Shown one piece after another: positions 36,421-48,599 of a stretch of DNA of 64,000 nt. Positions within the stretch are counted from its first letter, which is position 1; the number at the start of each line of letters is the position of its first letter. Made by a program: the position numbers and the translations under genes. Source of the DNA: Proteles cristata cristata. Taxonomy: Eukaryota; Chordata; Mammalia; Carnivora; Hyaenidae. Where the stretch lies: positions 1,116,001 through 1,180,000 of the forward strand of contig JAESUZ010001712.1 in assembly GCA_017311185.1 (NCBI GenBank), written 5' to 3'. The notes below the pieces were generated by a model, which searched no databases, was not told the origin of the DNA, and worked only from the letters and a program-made list of their open reading frames with translations.

Positions 36421-38542
36421 GACCCTGGCTCCTGGTATCACCCCCTAGTACATATATTTGTGTTTGTGATCAAGAATATAAATGAAGTGTTTGTAGTTGC
36501 TGCAATGAAGACTTAGGAGGACCATGATTATGAGCTTAGGATATTTGAAAAGTTGGAAGTAAAATTCAGACCAATGGAGGGAAGTTACAAAAGGCATGCT
36601 TTAGCTCTAGGAACTTTCAAATAATCAGAGCTACCAGACAATAACACAGATCCTCGTAGCCTTCTGAAAACCTGCACACCTATTAGGGCCTTATCACTAC
36701 TTGCCAATAGAGCCTGGTTCTGGAACATGATTTACATGCTATAAAATCAGAGTATGCCTCTGAGTTCACACCAGAAGACCTTAAGAATCAGTATGAATGA
36801 ATTTCTCAATTACTAAACCAGGCAGCCATGTTTACCAGTATTTAATGATTCTGAACAAGTTAAAAATTAAAATACTATTTAATGTGACTCCATAGGTCTC
36901 ATTTCATAAAAATGTTGAAATAAGAAGAGAATTCTATAATCAAATCCCAAACTCAAATTGCTGAGACCTATTCAATAACTATGAAATATTTTAAGTGAAG
37001 AGAATGTGGTAAATTGCTTTTTGAACCCTGAACTATTATTTTAAATTTCATGTGGACTCTTTATTAATACTTCCTATCTCAAATGCTCCATCTTTCTAAT
37101 GTGAAGGATAGCACACCCAGCTCTGCACGACTGAAATGTGACAGAGCACGAAAAACATTAGCAGAATGCCTGCACAAGATAATAACTCAACGTATATTAG
37201 CCAGTCTTAGCCCTTTACCCATGTCCTCCTTAATCAACAAGAGGATAATAAATGGGATCTGCAAGAAACTTTCTTTAATAATTTCCCCCACAAAGAAGTT
37301 CATTTCTGTGTTGTTTAAAATAGCAAAAGATTGAAAATAACCACAATGTTCAAAAATAGGAGATAATGAAAAATCCATGGAATGTGATGCTTTGGAACCA
37401 CAACAAATGCTATAGGAGGAACTTTTCACTACTGAAAGCATACTCAGTTAAAAGTACGGATCACAAAATAAAAGAGTCTTTTTTTTTCCATAAAAGACTA
37501 CACACACAAGAAAAAGAACCTAGGAAGTAATAAACACTTAAGTTAATAATGAGTTACTAATGAGTAGTTTCATTACAAAAGTGTTTTCTACTCTGAAGGT
37601 TTTTTTCAATTGCAAAGTCTTTATGTTCAAATCAAACAATCCAGGTATCAGATAAATAAAAAGAGAACTGCAGACATAACCTACGGTAATGACAACTCAC
37701 TACTGGCTTTATCATCATTTTGACACTTACAAATATAGGAGTGGAACTCACATGATTTCTACCCAGAATTCACGTAAACTCTTCTACAACACTATAACAG
37801 GAACTAAGTTAAAATCCACCTTATTCCATCACCACAAAAAACTCAAGTAATTTTCATTTTTTAATATGTCTCCTGGTCCTGCTACGTGTATGGACATATT
37901 ATAAGATGCTATTACATTGCCATAAGGATGCAAACCTACATTTCACCTAAGCAGCTATAAGAAGTTCTATTTTAAGCAAATACATGAAGCAGCAGTCCAA
38001 TACAAAATGTTCATGGATCATTCCTTTAGTGATCCCTCAGATAAGTTTTCACAGTAACACTTTACAAACCTATGACTGTCAATATACAAGTTGATAGCTG
38101 AATGGTGTGTTTCTATTCTTTGTCAATTAAAAATGTCTTCTATGTTTTGCATATCAAAATTATTTTCATCTTGGCAAGAGATACCCCAATATGATCATAT
38201 ACATGAATACACAACATGCACACACATACAAAAACACACACTTCTACTCCTGTTCACAGGGATTTGTTGAGACCTGTTTTATTCTTGAATGGGTTCTATA
38301 CACTCACACTTTCTGAACAAATGTTTGGTGAATGGGTTCAATACACTCGCGCTTTCTGAACAAATGCTTTTAAATAAATGTTCCCTCACTGGCATCATTT
38401 CAGTAGGCAAAACGGCATGTTTTATGCTGCTCATCAAAACCAAATTCTCAAGGCTAGAGTTAAATGAGAGTATCATATAATCAGAGTACATGCAAATGGT
38501 TTCTTTGGAAACAGAGATAACTCAGTAAATAATGTTAAAAAG

Positions 38543-38543
<1 letters not shown>
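36421..38543. other. Intronic sequence, with a possible HAL1/L1 remnant
   Basis: Mostly single-copy. Positions 37295-37465 (ttgtttaaaatagcaaaaga, aaccacaatgttcaaaaata) resemble an old HAL1/L1 3' end. No convincing exon. Confidence 0.4.
38287..38375 (+). repeat. Direct tandem duplication, unit about 46 bp
   Basis: gaatgggttctatacactca is followed by cactttctgaacaaatg; then gaatgggttcaatacactcg and cgctttctgaacaaatg repeat the unit, with 3-4 substitutions. Confidence 0.85.

Positions 38544-38545
<2 letters not shown>

Positions 38546-38594
<49 letters not shown>
38546..38594 (+). repeat. (GT)n microsatellite
   Basis: About 24 uninterrupted GT units. Probably length-variable. Confidence 0.97.
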
Positions 38595-38595
<1 letters not shown>

Positions 38596-38732
38596 CATGT
38601 TGCGTTTAGGGATTTATCCCCAGGATGACGAAAACCATTCTGATGTGCAATAGATATAAATCATATAAGCATTTTTAATTGACAAAAAATAGGAATCTAT
38701 CATTTGGTTATCTGTTCAAATACTGACAGTCA

Positions 38733-38929
38733 TGTGGGTGCCTGGGTGGCTCAGCTGGTTACAAGTCTGACATCAGCTCAGGTCATGATCTCACTGTTTG
38801 TGAGTTCAAGCCCCACATTGCACTGTCAGTGCAAAGCCTGCTTGGGATTGTCTCTCCCTCTCTCCCTCTGCCCCTCCCCCACTTGTACTCTCTAAGTGTA
38901 CAAATAAACTTTAAAAATTGTTTTAAAAT
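38733..38929 (+). mobile_element. Feline CAN-SINE
   Basis: Head tgggtgcctgggtggctcag, gagttcaagccccacattg, tail acaaataaactttaaaa. Target duplication atactgacagtca (38720-38732) and atattgacagtca (38930-38942). Confidence 0.94.
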
Positions 38930-38942
38930 ATATTGACAGTCA

Positions 38943-40729
38943 CGGGTTAGTGAAGTGTCACTGTGAGATCATATCTGAGAAAAACTGAAGGTTTTCTAGC
39001 TGTCCAAGTGATCCCAGAGACCTATAATCCACAGCCCAAGACTCTTCAGAAACTAGCTAATGAGGGGAGCTCTAAACAACAGTGAAGGAAGGTACTAACA
39101 AGTCCCTTGGCTCCTTGTAAAGGACAAGAACAATGGATACCATTCCAGATACGTGCTACAATTCCGCTGGTGCCTTTTTGATGTTCTTTGAAACCAGGTC
39201 TGTCTTAGTCTAGGGCCTCATTTGACACTTTTTCTCAAAATTCAATCTACTTGGCCTTCCCCCAAATCACACTGTAGCTCTTAAACCCCTGGAAAAATTG
39301 AAGGCAAGGTAAGGATTCCAAGTAGGAATTTTCTGTTCCCTACAGATAAGAAATATAAGGTAACAAGATGTTCATGGTCCTGTAGCAGCCAGACAGAAGG
39401 TTAGTTGTTCCCTGGGGGATTAACTTACTTTTATTCTCTGAGCAAACATGCCCACTCAAGTCCCTGATAGACTAAGAAAAGGAAGATTAACTACACTCCT
39501 TTTCTCCATTCTCCAGAAAGGAAGAGGCAGATAGCCAGGAAAAAGGGGTGTGTGGAAACTACCATTTCAGTGTTTTAAAAAATCTATTTCTAAATATGGT
39601 AAAAAATCCTCACTGGATTGTGCTTATCATGTGTGAAATGTGACTGACTCTCCCCACTCTCACTACCCTAAGATTGTTCCCAAACCTTGCTAATTTGGCA
39701 CACAATCTTAAGTAGATCTCTAAAATTCTGAGCTTCTAAAGATTACTCAAAACCCAGATCCCAGGCTACTTCTGCTCTCTACACTAATACCATTTTTTAA
39801 GTTTCCAATTGAAAAAGCTGCCACTGTTATCTTCAGACACTACTGTTCAAAAGGGAATTTCTCTAATATATCAAACCCAATGCACAGATTCAAGTATGAA
39901 CTGAGAGAATCCTAGCCCCATTACACGCTTCCCAAAGCCTGTGAAAGGCACATCCTTAGAGAAAAAGACTGAAGCTTCAGATCAAAAGATTGGACATGGC
40001 AAATGAGAGGAGATCCAAATGTTCAAAAGCAGAACACAAGAACAGGCAATAGCAGAGGAAGAAAAGAGCCAGCAAGGCAGAGGATCTCGAAAAGTCTGCA
40101 TCCTTGAGTTCCCTCGTGTACTGCCTGTTCATTAAAACCCAGTTCCTTGTGTCTCCGTAATAAGCATTTCCCACGAACTCTAAGGAAAAGACAAATTGGG
40201 AGAAGAATCAGACAAAGGCCCAAGTTAGGTGCAGGTCTTAGTGAATGAGAGTAAACTAGGTCTGTTCTAACCAGAAAGTAGGATCCAAGATGGAGAAAAA
40301 GTGAAAACAAGGTTTTAACTACAAAAATGCTAGAAATCATGTGAGAACAAGTTCATAGGTGATGTGAAAACTGATGGAGCTAAGTCACAACTTCTGGACA
40401 CTGAGCAGGGAAAAATGTTTCTGTGACAGTGACGATGGGCAGCAGGCAGTTAAAACCATGTTTTTTGTTCCTAGTGACATGTAAAAAATTTCATAGCAGG
40501 TTTTTTTTCTCTTATACTTTCACCAAAAATTATACATCCTAACATGTATTTTTGCTTGGCGGGGGGGGCTTCATTTGCTTCAAGGTCTTTCAGAACTTTT
40601 AGCAGACACTCCATTTATAATTTGGCAAGACTTTTTTTTTCAGCTCAGTGGTATTTCTCAGAGGATGAGACTGTGCCTGAAGACCGTATGAGAAGGAATT
40701 TAGAAATTCCATTAAAAGCATCATATGCA
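38943..40729. other. Single-copy intronic sequence
   Basis: No exon or named repeat. A G10 run near 40560 and several accidental short open frames. Confidence 0.4.
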
Positions 40730-40915
40730 CGGGTGCCTGGGTAGATCAGTGGTCAAAGCTCAACTCTTGATTTCAGCTGAGGTCATGATCTCACTGCTGT
40801 GAGATTGAGCACCATGTCAGGGAGCCTGCTTAAGATTCTCTCTCCCTCGGTCCCTTCCCTACTCATGCGTCCATGCTTATTTTCTCTCCTCTCTCTCTCT
40901 GAACAAACAAACAAA
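40730..40915 (+). mobile_element. Feline CAN-SINE
   Basis: cgggtgcctgggtagatcag, gctgaggtcatgatctcact, short CT tract, tail gaacaaacaaacaaa. Target duplication catcatatgca (40719-40729) and caccatatgca (40916-40926). Confidence 0.92.
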
Positions 40916-40926
40916 CACCATATGCA

Positions 40927-42600
40927 GAACTCTGAGGATAAAGCTGGATGAACTGAAGAAAATGAGCAAGTGGATAGAGCAGACACATACAGAGAAATCA
41001 TCTAAACTGATAAGAATGTTAAACTAAATCAACTCGGGAGAAAGAATACAAGGTAGTGAGAGTGTCTAGTTAATGGTCCCAGAGTTTTAGATTTTGTCCT
41101 CTCCTCGGTGATCTCTCTTCCTAAATCTGCAACGCTTGATTTGTAATTTTAAGTCATCTCCCAAGATATGCCCATAAACCCTTCATCACTGCTACTACCA
41201 GGTTAATGTTTAATTGCAGACACTCAACACTGTTCTTTTTCACCACCTAAGTGAGGGCTCACTTCAGGACCAAGCAGCCTAGAGTACCACACAAGACCAC
41301 CCTACTCTTTTTGTAAGTGCAACTAATGTAACCATCCCACCAAACAGGCATCTAATATACAGAATTCACAACCTATCCTAACTTACATTACTTGAGTAGC
41401 TTGACAATTAGACTGTGTGAACAAAAATCACAAATTTCACTTAAGCTCAGATAATGTATTTGTGTCATCTTATCTCTATAACTTCCATCATGAAAATTAT
41501 TCTAAAGAAAGAGAAATAGCCTAATAGGTTTATTTTGGACACTGGCCTTAAGTAAGCAAGAGACAGAAGCCTAGAATCAGCTTTATCTCTCACTCAAGGA
41601 TGCTCATGTTTCCATTTCCTGTCTTTGAACATTTCCAAGTACTTAGTTCTTCTCAAAATTTAGCTTACTTCAGAAATTTACATTCTAAGATGGTTTTCAA
41701 ACCAACATTTAATTCACTATAAATTCTCCCCCTACATTTAATTTACCTTGGATTGTAATAAAAACACAAAAGCTGGATCATCAATTCTGAATGCTTTTGT
41801 TGTGAACACTGTTAGAATTCATGTTTAAAAAAAATGCTCAGGACTTCAAGGATAAGAAAGGGTAGGTTGTAATTCAAGGGCTCTTTTTAGCTGTTCATCT
41901 TTATCAAACCAAGATCCACAGTAAAAGAGAAAGAAAAGGTTTTCAAGTTAACAAAATTTGTAGGGTCAGAAGATATCAGAAAAACAGCTAAGGTGCTGAG
42001 GCAGAAACCATACGTACAAACAGGGAAACTCTTTTCCGATAATAATGCCCAGAGGGTTTCTGTAGACTTTCTATAATACAGGGTGTCTACTAGAGCCATG
42101 TTCTTTCCCCGTAAACTGAAAACTTCTTACAGAGTCTTACTGTTAAGGTTTTTCGATGTTAGGTACTTGGGAGAGTAGCTCTTTCCTGAAAATCACTAGT
42201 AACATGGCTAGAACATTTTTATCATTCGTGTTCGTGTAAACTTAACAACTATAAACCTGACTGAGTTATCATGACATTTTTATTTCTACACATGCACTGT
42301 CTTCTTATGTTCCTTGAATATAAAAAATGACTCGTGAGATTTTCTTCCAGGGTAGAACATCAGGTATGTTTTTTTTAGAGGACAGGACCTTCCCCTTGAT
42401 GAACCAAAGCTGGAAGAATAAACTACTGGCGTTAAAGAAATGAACAATCTCTTGTAAGACCATATATACAAAGCTCCCAAGTTTGAATAACAAGAGGGGA
42501 ATTAAAAAGCACAAAAAAATCATACTGCTAGAGATTACCACTCCCTTTGCAGTGCCCCCAGACACAAACCCTTGAAGAGCAGATTAACAACTCCACACTG
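40927..42600. other. Single-copy intronic sequence
   Basis: AT-rich; no convincing exon or repeat. Open frames on the minus strand at 41887-42099 and 42286-42565 lack splice context. Confidence 0.4.
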
Positions 42601-42830
42601 TGGGGCACCTGGGTGGCTCAGTTGGTTAGGTGTCCAACTTCAGCTCAGGTCATGATCTCACAGTTGTGGGTTCAAGTCCCGCATCGGGCTCTGTGCTGAC
42701 AGCTAGCTCAGAGCCTGGAACCTGCTTCGGATTCTGTGTCTCCCTCTCTCTCTGACCCTCCCCTGCTCATGCCGTCTCTTTCTCTCAGAAATAAATAAAA
42801 CATTAAAAAAATGTAAAAAAAAAAAATAGG
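42601..42830 (+). mobile_element. Feline CAN-SINE, nearly full length
   Basis: Head ggggcacctgggtggctcag, gctagctcagagcctggaac, ctctgaccctcccctgctca, A-rich tail. Target duplication acaactccacactg (42587-42600) and acaattccacattg (42831-42844). Confidence 0.95.
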
Positions 42831-42844
42831 ACAATTCCACATTG

Positions 42845-43338
42845 CGTGTCACTTTTGTTCATCCTTAATGTGTTTGGGGGTCATGGTAGATAAGAATTGA
42901 TGTGCATAAATATTCTCCTTCCTACATGGTGTTTACACCTACGTCACAAAGTTTTGATGCCACTGCCATAGGAATGACTACATTGTGAAGACATGAGGCA
43001 CAATGATTCCTTCACAAACACTTATACAATGCATGAAGGACTTTTATAATTTAAGAGACTGTCCAGTCCAACAACTTAACCAATGACACATTGTTGGAAG
43101 AATCAAGGTCCTCAATTTCACTTCAATGATATTTTCACTATCCTAGACCAATGACCCATGGATTTAAAGAGATGAAATTTTCTTTTTTGTACTTTATTCT
43201 CATCACTAGATACCACTACTCCCATACCTTACCTCAATCCATTCAATCTTTTAGCCTGGAGATTATTTGAGTAAGATTACTTCAACCAAATATATAGCAA
43301 ACACTTTGCTGTCTATCCCACCTTTTCAGGGGCTTTCT
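42845..43338. other. Single-copy intronic sequence
   Basis: No exon or named repeat. Confidence 0.4.
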
Positions 43339-43516
43339 AAAAATTTTTTTAATGTCTTTATTTTTGAGTGAGAGAGAGACAGAGCGCAAGCTGGAAAGGG
43401 GTAGAGGGAGACAGAGACACAGAATCTGAAGCAGGCTCCAGGTTCCAATCCAAGGCTCAAATTCATGAACTGAGCTGAAGCTGGACACTTAACCGACTGA
43501 GTCACCAAGGCACCCC
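43339..43516 (-). mobile_element. Feline CAN-SINE with internal deletion
   Basis: Tail aatgtctttatttttgagtg, gaagcaggctccaggttcca, head gactgagtcaccaaggcacc. Part of the middle is missing. Flanked by tcaggggctttct / tcagaggctctcc. Confidence 0.92.
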
Positions 43517-43559
43517 TCAGAGGCTCTCCTGAATTTTATTTTCATAGTATAAACCATTC

Positions 43560-43880
43560 AGTTATTTTTCTCTCACGGTCCTCTCATCTTCCTTCTCTTA
43601 CTGTGGATGCTCCCCAGGGCTCCACCTACCACTCTGCTCTTCAAGTGGCAACCTCTCTGTGACCGGTACTTGTCACTTTAGCCCCAACCTCTCTATGCTC
43701 CAGATTCACATGTCCAGGTGTTTCTTGAATGTTTATATATTTTATGTTTCTATGTCCTCAAACTCAGTATGTCCAAACTCTATATGTTTCCTTCCAAGTA
43801 TTTTACTCAACTTCCTACTTGTATCATCACTTTTCCATTCATTCTGACTTCTCTTCCACCTTCCACCTTCACCTAGTCAT
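43560..43880 (+). mobile_element. L2 LINE fragment
   Basis: cctctcatcttccttctctt, caaactcagtatgtccaaac, tcttccaccttccaccttca: L2 region upstream of the 3' end, diverged. Confidence 0.55.
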
Positions 43881-44041
43881 ACTGATTTTTTAAAAAATTC
43901 TCTGTGATCCCTTTTGAACTCATTTTTCTTTTGGTTCCCACAAATACCACAATAAAGTAGTTTTTTGTCAGCCTTTCAGTCTCCCCCTCTTCAACTCATC
44001 TTTTTCCCTTCTTTTTTTTCTTTATCTTTTCTTCTTTCTTT

Positions 44042-44130
44042 TAAATAAGCTCTACACCCAACCTAGGGGCTTGATCTCACAACTCTGAGATCAAAAGTTG
44101 CATGGTCTACCAACTAAGCTAGGTGTTCAT
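44042..44130 (-). mobile_element. Older, short CAN-SINE
   Basis: taagctctacacccaaccta, ggggcttgatctcacaactc, tgagatcaaaagttgcatgg, tctaccaactaagctaggtg: the tRNA-like part of an older carnivoran CAN-SINE subfamily, distinct from the other copies here. Flanked by catctttctttt-like sequence. Confidence 0.8.
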
Positions 44131-44554
44131 CATCTTTCTTTTTTTCTTAAATGTCTATTCCATAATGTTAATATGTTGTTCAAAAAGTCTTTCACTTTTC
44201 TTAGCCAGGACCTTCTCTAGCCAGTTGGGCATCTCAGTATTTTCCCTTTCTACTCTTTTATTCCTTCACCTGCACACAATAAACCCCACTGCTAGAGTAC
44301 ACATCCTACTAATTACCACATGTTCAAATCTTGACTGCCTTCAACTGTAGTTCAAGTCTCCTCAGTAACGCTTTCTGTTACTGTTCCTGAATCTACTATA
44401 CACCACTATACTTAGTACTCAACTGCCAATCGCTTTGTACCTTAACTCTCTGTCTTCCTGGTATGGCTATAGGAAACATCTTATAGGTCTTTGCTGCTTC
44501 TGCAACTATCCCAGTAATATATTCCATTACAAAGAAAATGAGGCATAGTAGTTA

Positions 44555-44805
44555 AGAAAACATAATTAGGAAGTAGAAAATTCTGAGTTTAGATCCTGGC
44601 TTTGTTCCTTTTTAAGTGAATGACCTTGGGCAAGTTACTTAACCTCTACAAACTTTCCTATCTATACAACAGAGATAATGCCCACCTACTTCATAGGATT
44701 GTGAAGCTGAACAGAATGTGTATACATGTGTATGTACAAACAAACACAATGTTTGACACAGTATCCGGTCCACAGTGAGTGCTTTTTAAATAGATGGCTA
44801 TAATG
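44555..44805 (+). mobile_element. MIR SINE, nearly complete
   Basis: ttctgagtttagatcctggc, atgaccttgggcaagttact, taacctctacaaactttcct, acctacttcataggattgtg, gtccacagtgagtgcttttt. The best-preserved MIR in the window. Confidence 0.9.
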
Positions 44806-46324
44806 GTTCTGCATACAACAGGTACTCCTCGGTGGTCAACAGTTTAAACTGCATAATCTACAGATTCAGTGTAACCCCTGTCAAAATTCCAATGGCATTT
44901 TTCACAGAAATAAGAACAAACAACTGTGAAATTTGTATGGAACCACAGAAGGTTCTAAAGAGCCAAAGTAATCCTGAGAAAGAAGAACAAACCTGGAAGC
45001 ATCATGCCCCCTGATTTTAAACTGTTGACAAAGCTATAGTAATCAAAACACTATGGTACTGGCATAAAAACAGACATGCAGATCAAAGAGAATAAAGAGC
45101 TTAGACATAAACCAACCCACATATGGCCAATTAATGTACAGCAAAGAATATACAATGAAGAAAGGATGATCTCTTCGTTAAATGGTGTTGGAAATACTGA
45201 ACAGCTGCATGCAAAAGAAGCTAGATCATTTTCTTACATCATACACAAAATTCAATTCAAAATGGATTAATGACTTGACTGTAAGACCTGAAAGACCACA
45301 AAACTCCTAGACATTGTAACCCCTTTGACATTGGTCTTGGCAATGATTTTTTGGATACAATACCAAAAGCAAAAGCAACAAAAGCAAGAATCAGTAACTG
45401 GGACTATATCAAATTAAAAACCTTCTGTACAGCAAAGGGAAACCAATAAAATGAAAAGGCAACTTGCTGAAGAGGAGAAAATATTGACAAGTCATATATC
45501 TGATAAATATTTACAAGTCACATGTCTACCAAAATATATCAAGAACTCATACCATGCAACAGAAAAAAACCAACCAACCCAACTAAAAACGGGCAGAAGA
45601 CCTAAAGAGTAAGACAGAGGACCAAGAGGTAATTGAGAGGACGTTCAACATCACTAATCATCAGGGAAATGCAAATCAAAACCACAAGGAGATATTACCT
45701 CACACCTATGAGAAAGCTATCTTCCAAAAAACAAACAAACAAAAACCAAACAAACCAAGAAATAACAAATGCTGGAGAGAATATAGAGAAGAAGGCACTT
45801 TTGTGCACTGCTCATGGGAATGTAAACTGGCATAGCCACTTTGGAAAACAGTATGGAGGTGCCTCAAAAGATTAAAAATAGAACTACCATAAGACCCAAC
45901 AATTCTATTTCTGGGTATTTATCCAGAAAAAGCAAAACACTACAACATATATGCACCCCCAAGTTCACTACAGCATTATTTACAATAGCCAAGATACTGA
46001 AATAGCTTACAGGCCCACTGATAGATGAATGGCGAAAACAGATGTGGTATCTATATGTAATGGAACACTGCTTTGTCATAAAAAAGAGTGAGATCTTACC
46101 ATCTGTGACAACATGGATGGTACTTGAAGCATTATAATAAGTGAAATCAATCAGATAAAGAGAAATAGCATGTGATCTCATATGTATGTATAATCTAAAA
46201 ACAAGAACAACCACCACAAAAAACAAGCTCATAGATAATAGAACAGATCGGTGGTTGCTAGAGGTGAGAAATTCAGGGTTGGGAACATTACGTAAAGGGA
46301 GTCAAAAGGTACAAACTTCCAGTT

Positions 46325-46540
46325 CACCTGGATGGCTCAGTTGGTTAAGCATGTGACACTTGGTTTCAGCTCAGGTCATGATCCTGTGGTTTGTGAGTTT
46401 CAGTTCCATATCAGGCTCTGTATAGACAAGGGCAGAGCCTGCTCGGGGTTCTCTCTCTCCTTCTCTCTCTGTCCTGTCCCTGCTCGTGTGCACACATGCA
46501 TGTGCACTCTCTCTTTCTCAAAATAAACTTAAACAAAAAA
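46325..46540 (+). mobile_element. Feline CAN-SINE inside L1
   Basis: Slightly 5'-shortened head (cacctggatggctcagttgg), gctcaggtcatgatcctgtg, tail caaaataaacttaaac. Exact 16-bp target duplication gtacaaacttccagtt at 46309-46324 and 46541-46556. Confidence 0.95.
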
Positions 46541-46696
46541 GTACAAACTTCCAGTTATGAAATAAATGTGTTGTGGGATACACTATACAGTATGGTGACC
46601 TATGGATATATGAAAAGTTGCTAAGAGAGCAAATCTTAAAAGTCCACATCACACAAAAAAAGTATTCTGTATTACATATTATGGTAATTATTTTCA

Positions 46697-46702
46697 TACA
46701 CA

Positions 46703-46754
<52 letters not shown>
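46697..46754 (+). repeat. (CA)n microsatellite in L1 3' UTR
   Basis: About 28 CA units with one TA interruption near 46709. Produces spurious cysteine/valine and histidine/threonine open frames. Confidence 0.96.
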
Positions 46755-46755
<1 letters not shown>

Positions 46756-46835
46756 CGAATCATTAGGTTATATACCTGAAACTGATGTAACATTGTATGT
46801 CAATTATACCTCAATACAAATAATTTAAATTTTAA

Positions 46836-47725
46836 AAAAACCTGCAAAGGTCATGTTAAATTTTTTTCTTAACATGCTTCAAGATTCTGTTTCACATTAA
46901 GTTTTTATACCACCAGTCACTGTATTTAGTCAAAAACTACTTTTCTAAGTTACATTCCAGAACAGTAGGAAAGGCAACTTTTAACTTTCAAGTGTGCATA
47001 GATGCTAAGACTTGGTGTATAAAACTCTGTGAAAGTCAGTTTCATCCATGTACATAATCCAGCATAATTTTCACCAATTACCATTTCAATAATGCAGTTA
47101 AAACAAACTAAAGCATCTTTGGGAAGGCTAGAAAAGTTTCCAGAAAGTCAAACCAATGGATAAAGATTTTATCAGATAGGATTACGAGAGCCTGTCAAAA
47201 ACTAGGGCTCAGTGATTAGCAACCACAGCTTGCTTTTTGTATTATGAAGGGCATGCATGACCTTTTCTTCAACTAACAAGGCAATTACCCACTCTGATTA
47301 GTGGCTTTAGTAAACAATGAAAATGTTGCAACCTAGTACATTAGAAATGAACGATCTGGCCTTTTGTTAGTTGAGGTAATTCTTTTTTTTTTTTCCCTCT
47401 AATGAAACCTGTCGTATTTTCTCCTTTGTACAACAGGTCACAACATCCCCTAGGTTAAGTCATACTATATTTTAAAAATCAAATGTCACGCCTCCACTAA
47501 GGTTTCAGGAACTTTCCACTAGGAATATGTATGATCTTGCTGGAGAAGCTGCATTGAGAGTAGTAAATCAAGGTCATGTTTCCTTTTGACTTGATGTGGG
47601 TCTCCTATATCAACATGCAACCACAGAGCAAGTGTCTCTCTGCCACTACCCATACTGCCTCCCTTTGAAGACCCTGGCCTTCATTATCTTCCGCACCCTC
47701 AGGCAGGGAAACTGCAAGGCCTTAC
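46836..47725. other. Intronic sequence downstream of exon A
   Basis: Apparently single-copy. A stretch at 47160-47370 (tgattagcaaccacagcttg, caaggcaattacccactctg) looks unlike repeats and could be conserved non-coding sequence; untested. Confidence 0.35.
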
Positions 47726-47792
47726 CGCAGACGTTAGCCGGGCAAGAATTTCATCACTGCTTTCTTCTGAGTCTTCGATTTTCTGATGAGAC
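47726..47792 (-). CDS. Internal coding exon A of an unidentified large gene
   Basis: Seen: on the minus strand a pyrimidine-rich stretch ends in ttttcacag, followed by 67 bp and a gtaag donor. The exon starts with the last base of a split codon and ends on a complete codon. The other two frames contain stops. The open frame gives 22 residues: an acidic, serine-rich part (IEDSEESSDE) followed by EILARLTSA, which looks like the start of a helix. SEESSDE has serines in an acidic setting of the kind casein kinase 2 uses (inference). The end phase (0) matches exon B, and the two exons together give one helix-prone run. I do not recognise the protein and assign no function. The upstream exon must lie beyond 64000 or have been missed in 47.8-64 kb. 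Confidence 0.83.
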
Positions 47793-48470
47793 CTGTGAAA
47801 AACCAAGAATAATTTACTCTTAGTTTTGGTTACGGAGTTACGGAGAACACAGGGCAAATAAGGGCATTACTGTTTAATATGTTAGTGAAAGTGCCCACGC
47901 AAATAACGTGGTGTCAATAATGCCAGGGGACACAACTTTGTTGTAGGCCAACTGTTCCTTCAGGATCAATTAGCAAGAACCCCTTTATCATATACCAATT
48001 AAATCCTGAGGATAGAGTATATGTTTCCTAATGATATCACACAATAGTCCTGACACGACAGATTTACAAATGTGGGCATGCACAAAGCATAAGCAGATGT
48101 GAATGGAAGGTGGTTAGGTACTGGAGTTCCCTCCTCGTCTAAATCCAGATTTTGAAAATCTGAAACATGAATTTTCCACTACATCTGTGTTTCACCCAAA
48201 ACAGATTTGTTTTGAAATGGTCTATTACAGGCCTAATACTGTGACAGGAATTATGTAGAATACAATAGCCGCAGAAGCACAGCACTCCTTTTTAAAATAC
48301 CTGACCCCGGTTGAGAAACCAAGAAAATTATGCATATACTAAATAACTAAAGAGGCATATAACATATAGTATATGATCAGTCTATTTAGGAAAATCACCT
48401 TTGCAAGGTAATTCATAAAAAAATTTTCACCACATAATATATATACTAACATAAAATTATCTACTCCTTC

Positions 48471-48530
48471 TTTTATTGAAGTATGTTTGACACATAATAT
48501 TATACTAGTTTCAGGTGTACTAAAATTGTC
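48471..48530 (-). mobile_element. Short L1 3' UTR fragment
   Basis: ttttattgaagtatgtttga, cacataatattatactagtt, tcaggtgtac resembles the antisense 3' end of old L1 elements. Confidence 0.65.
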
Positions 48531-48599
48531 TACTTAAAGCAAACTTTATAAAATGAAATTTTTTCTCTGGTCAAAGAAAAAAATTAATACCAACTGAAT

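Larger units (their letters stand above)
44810..46835 (+). mobile_element. L1 fragment (ORF2 3' part and 3' UTR)
   Basis: Plus-strand L1: tctacagattcagtgtaacc, atttgtatggaaccacagaa, tatggtactggcataaaaac, gggaatgtaaactggcatag, gatgaatggcgaaaacagat. The 3' UTR contains a CA microsatellite and ends in an A-rich tail near 46835. Split by the SINE at 46325-46540. ORF2 carries stops. Better preserved than the L1 copies at 21-25 kb. Confidence 0.88.
26886..47725 (-). other. Intron between exons A and B (about 20.8 kb)
   Basis: Inferred from the two exons in compatible phase; it opens with gtaag and closes with ttatcag on the minus strand. It carries the densest SINE cluster (27.6-35.2 kb), a recent L1 3' end, L2 fragments and a GT microsatellite. 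I found no further exon with matching phase, but very short exons could escape reading by eye. Confidence 0.7.

Noticed and set aside
45864..46232. 122-residue minus-strand open frame
   Set aside because: It is antisense to the L1 fragment; the real L1 frame is on the plus strand and is broken.
46518..46793. CVCVCV-containing open frame
   Set aside because: Translation of the (CA)n tract in an L1 3' UTR.
47596..47823. 75-residue open frame on the plus strand over exon A
   Set aside because: It is antisense to a well-supported exon and has no splice or conservation support of its own.
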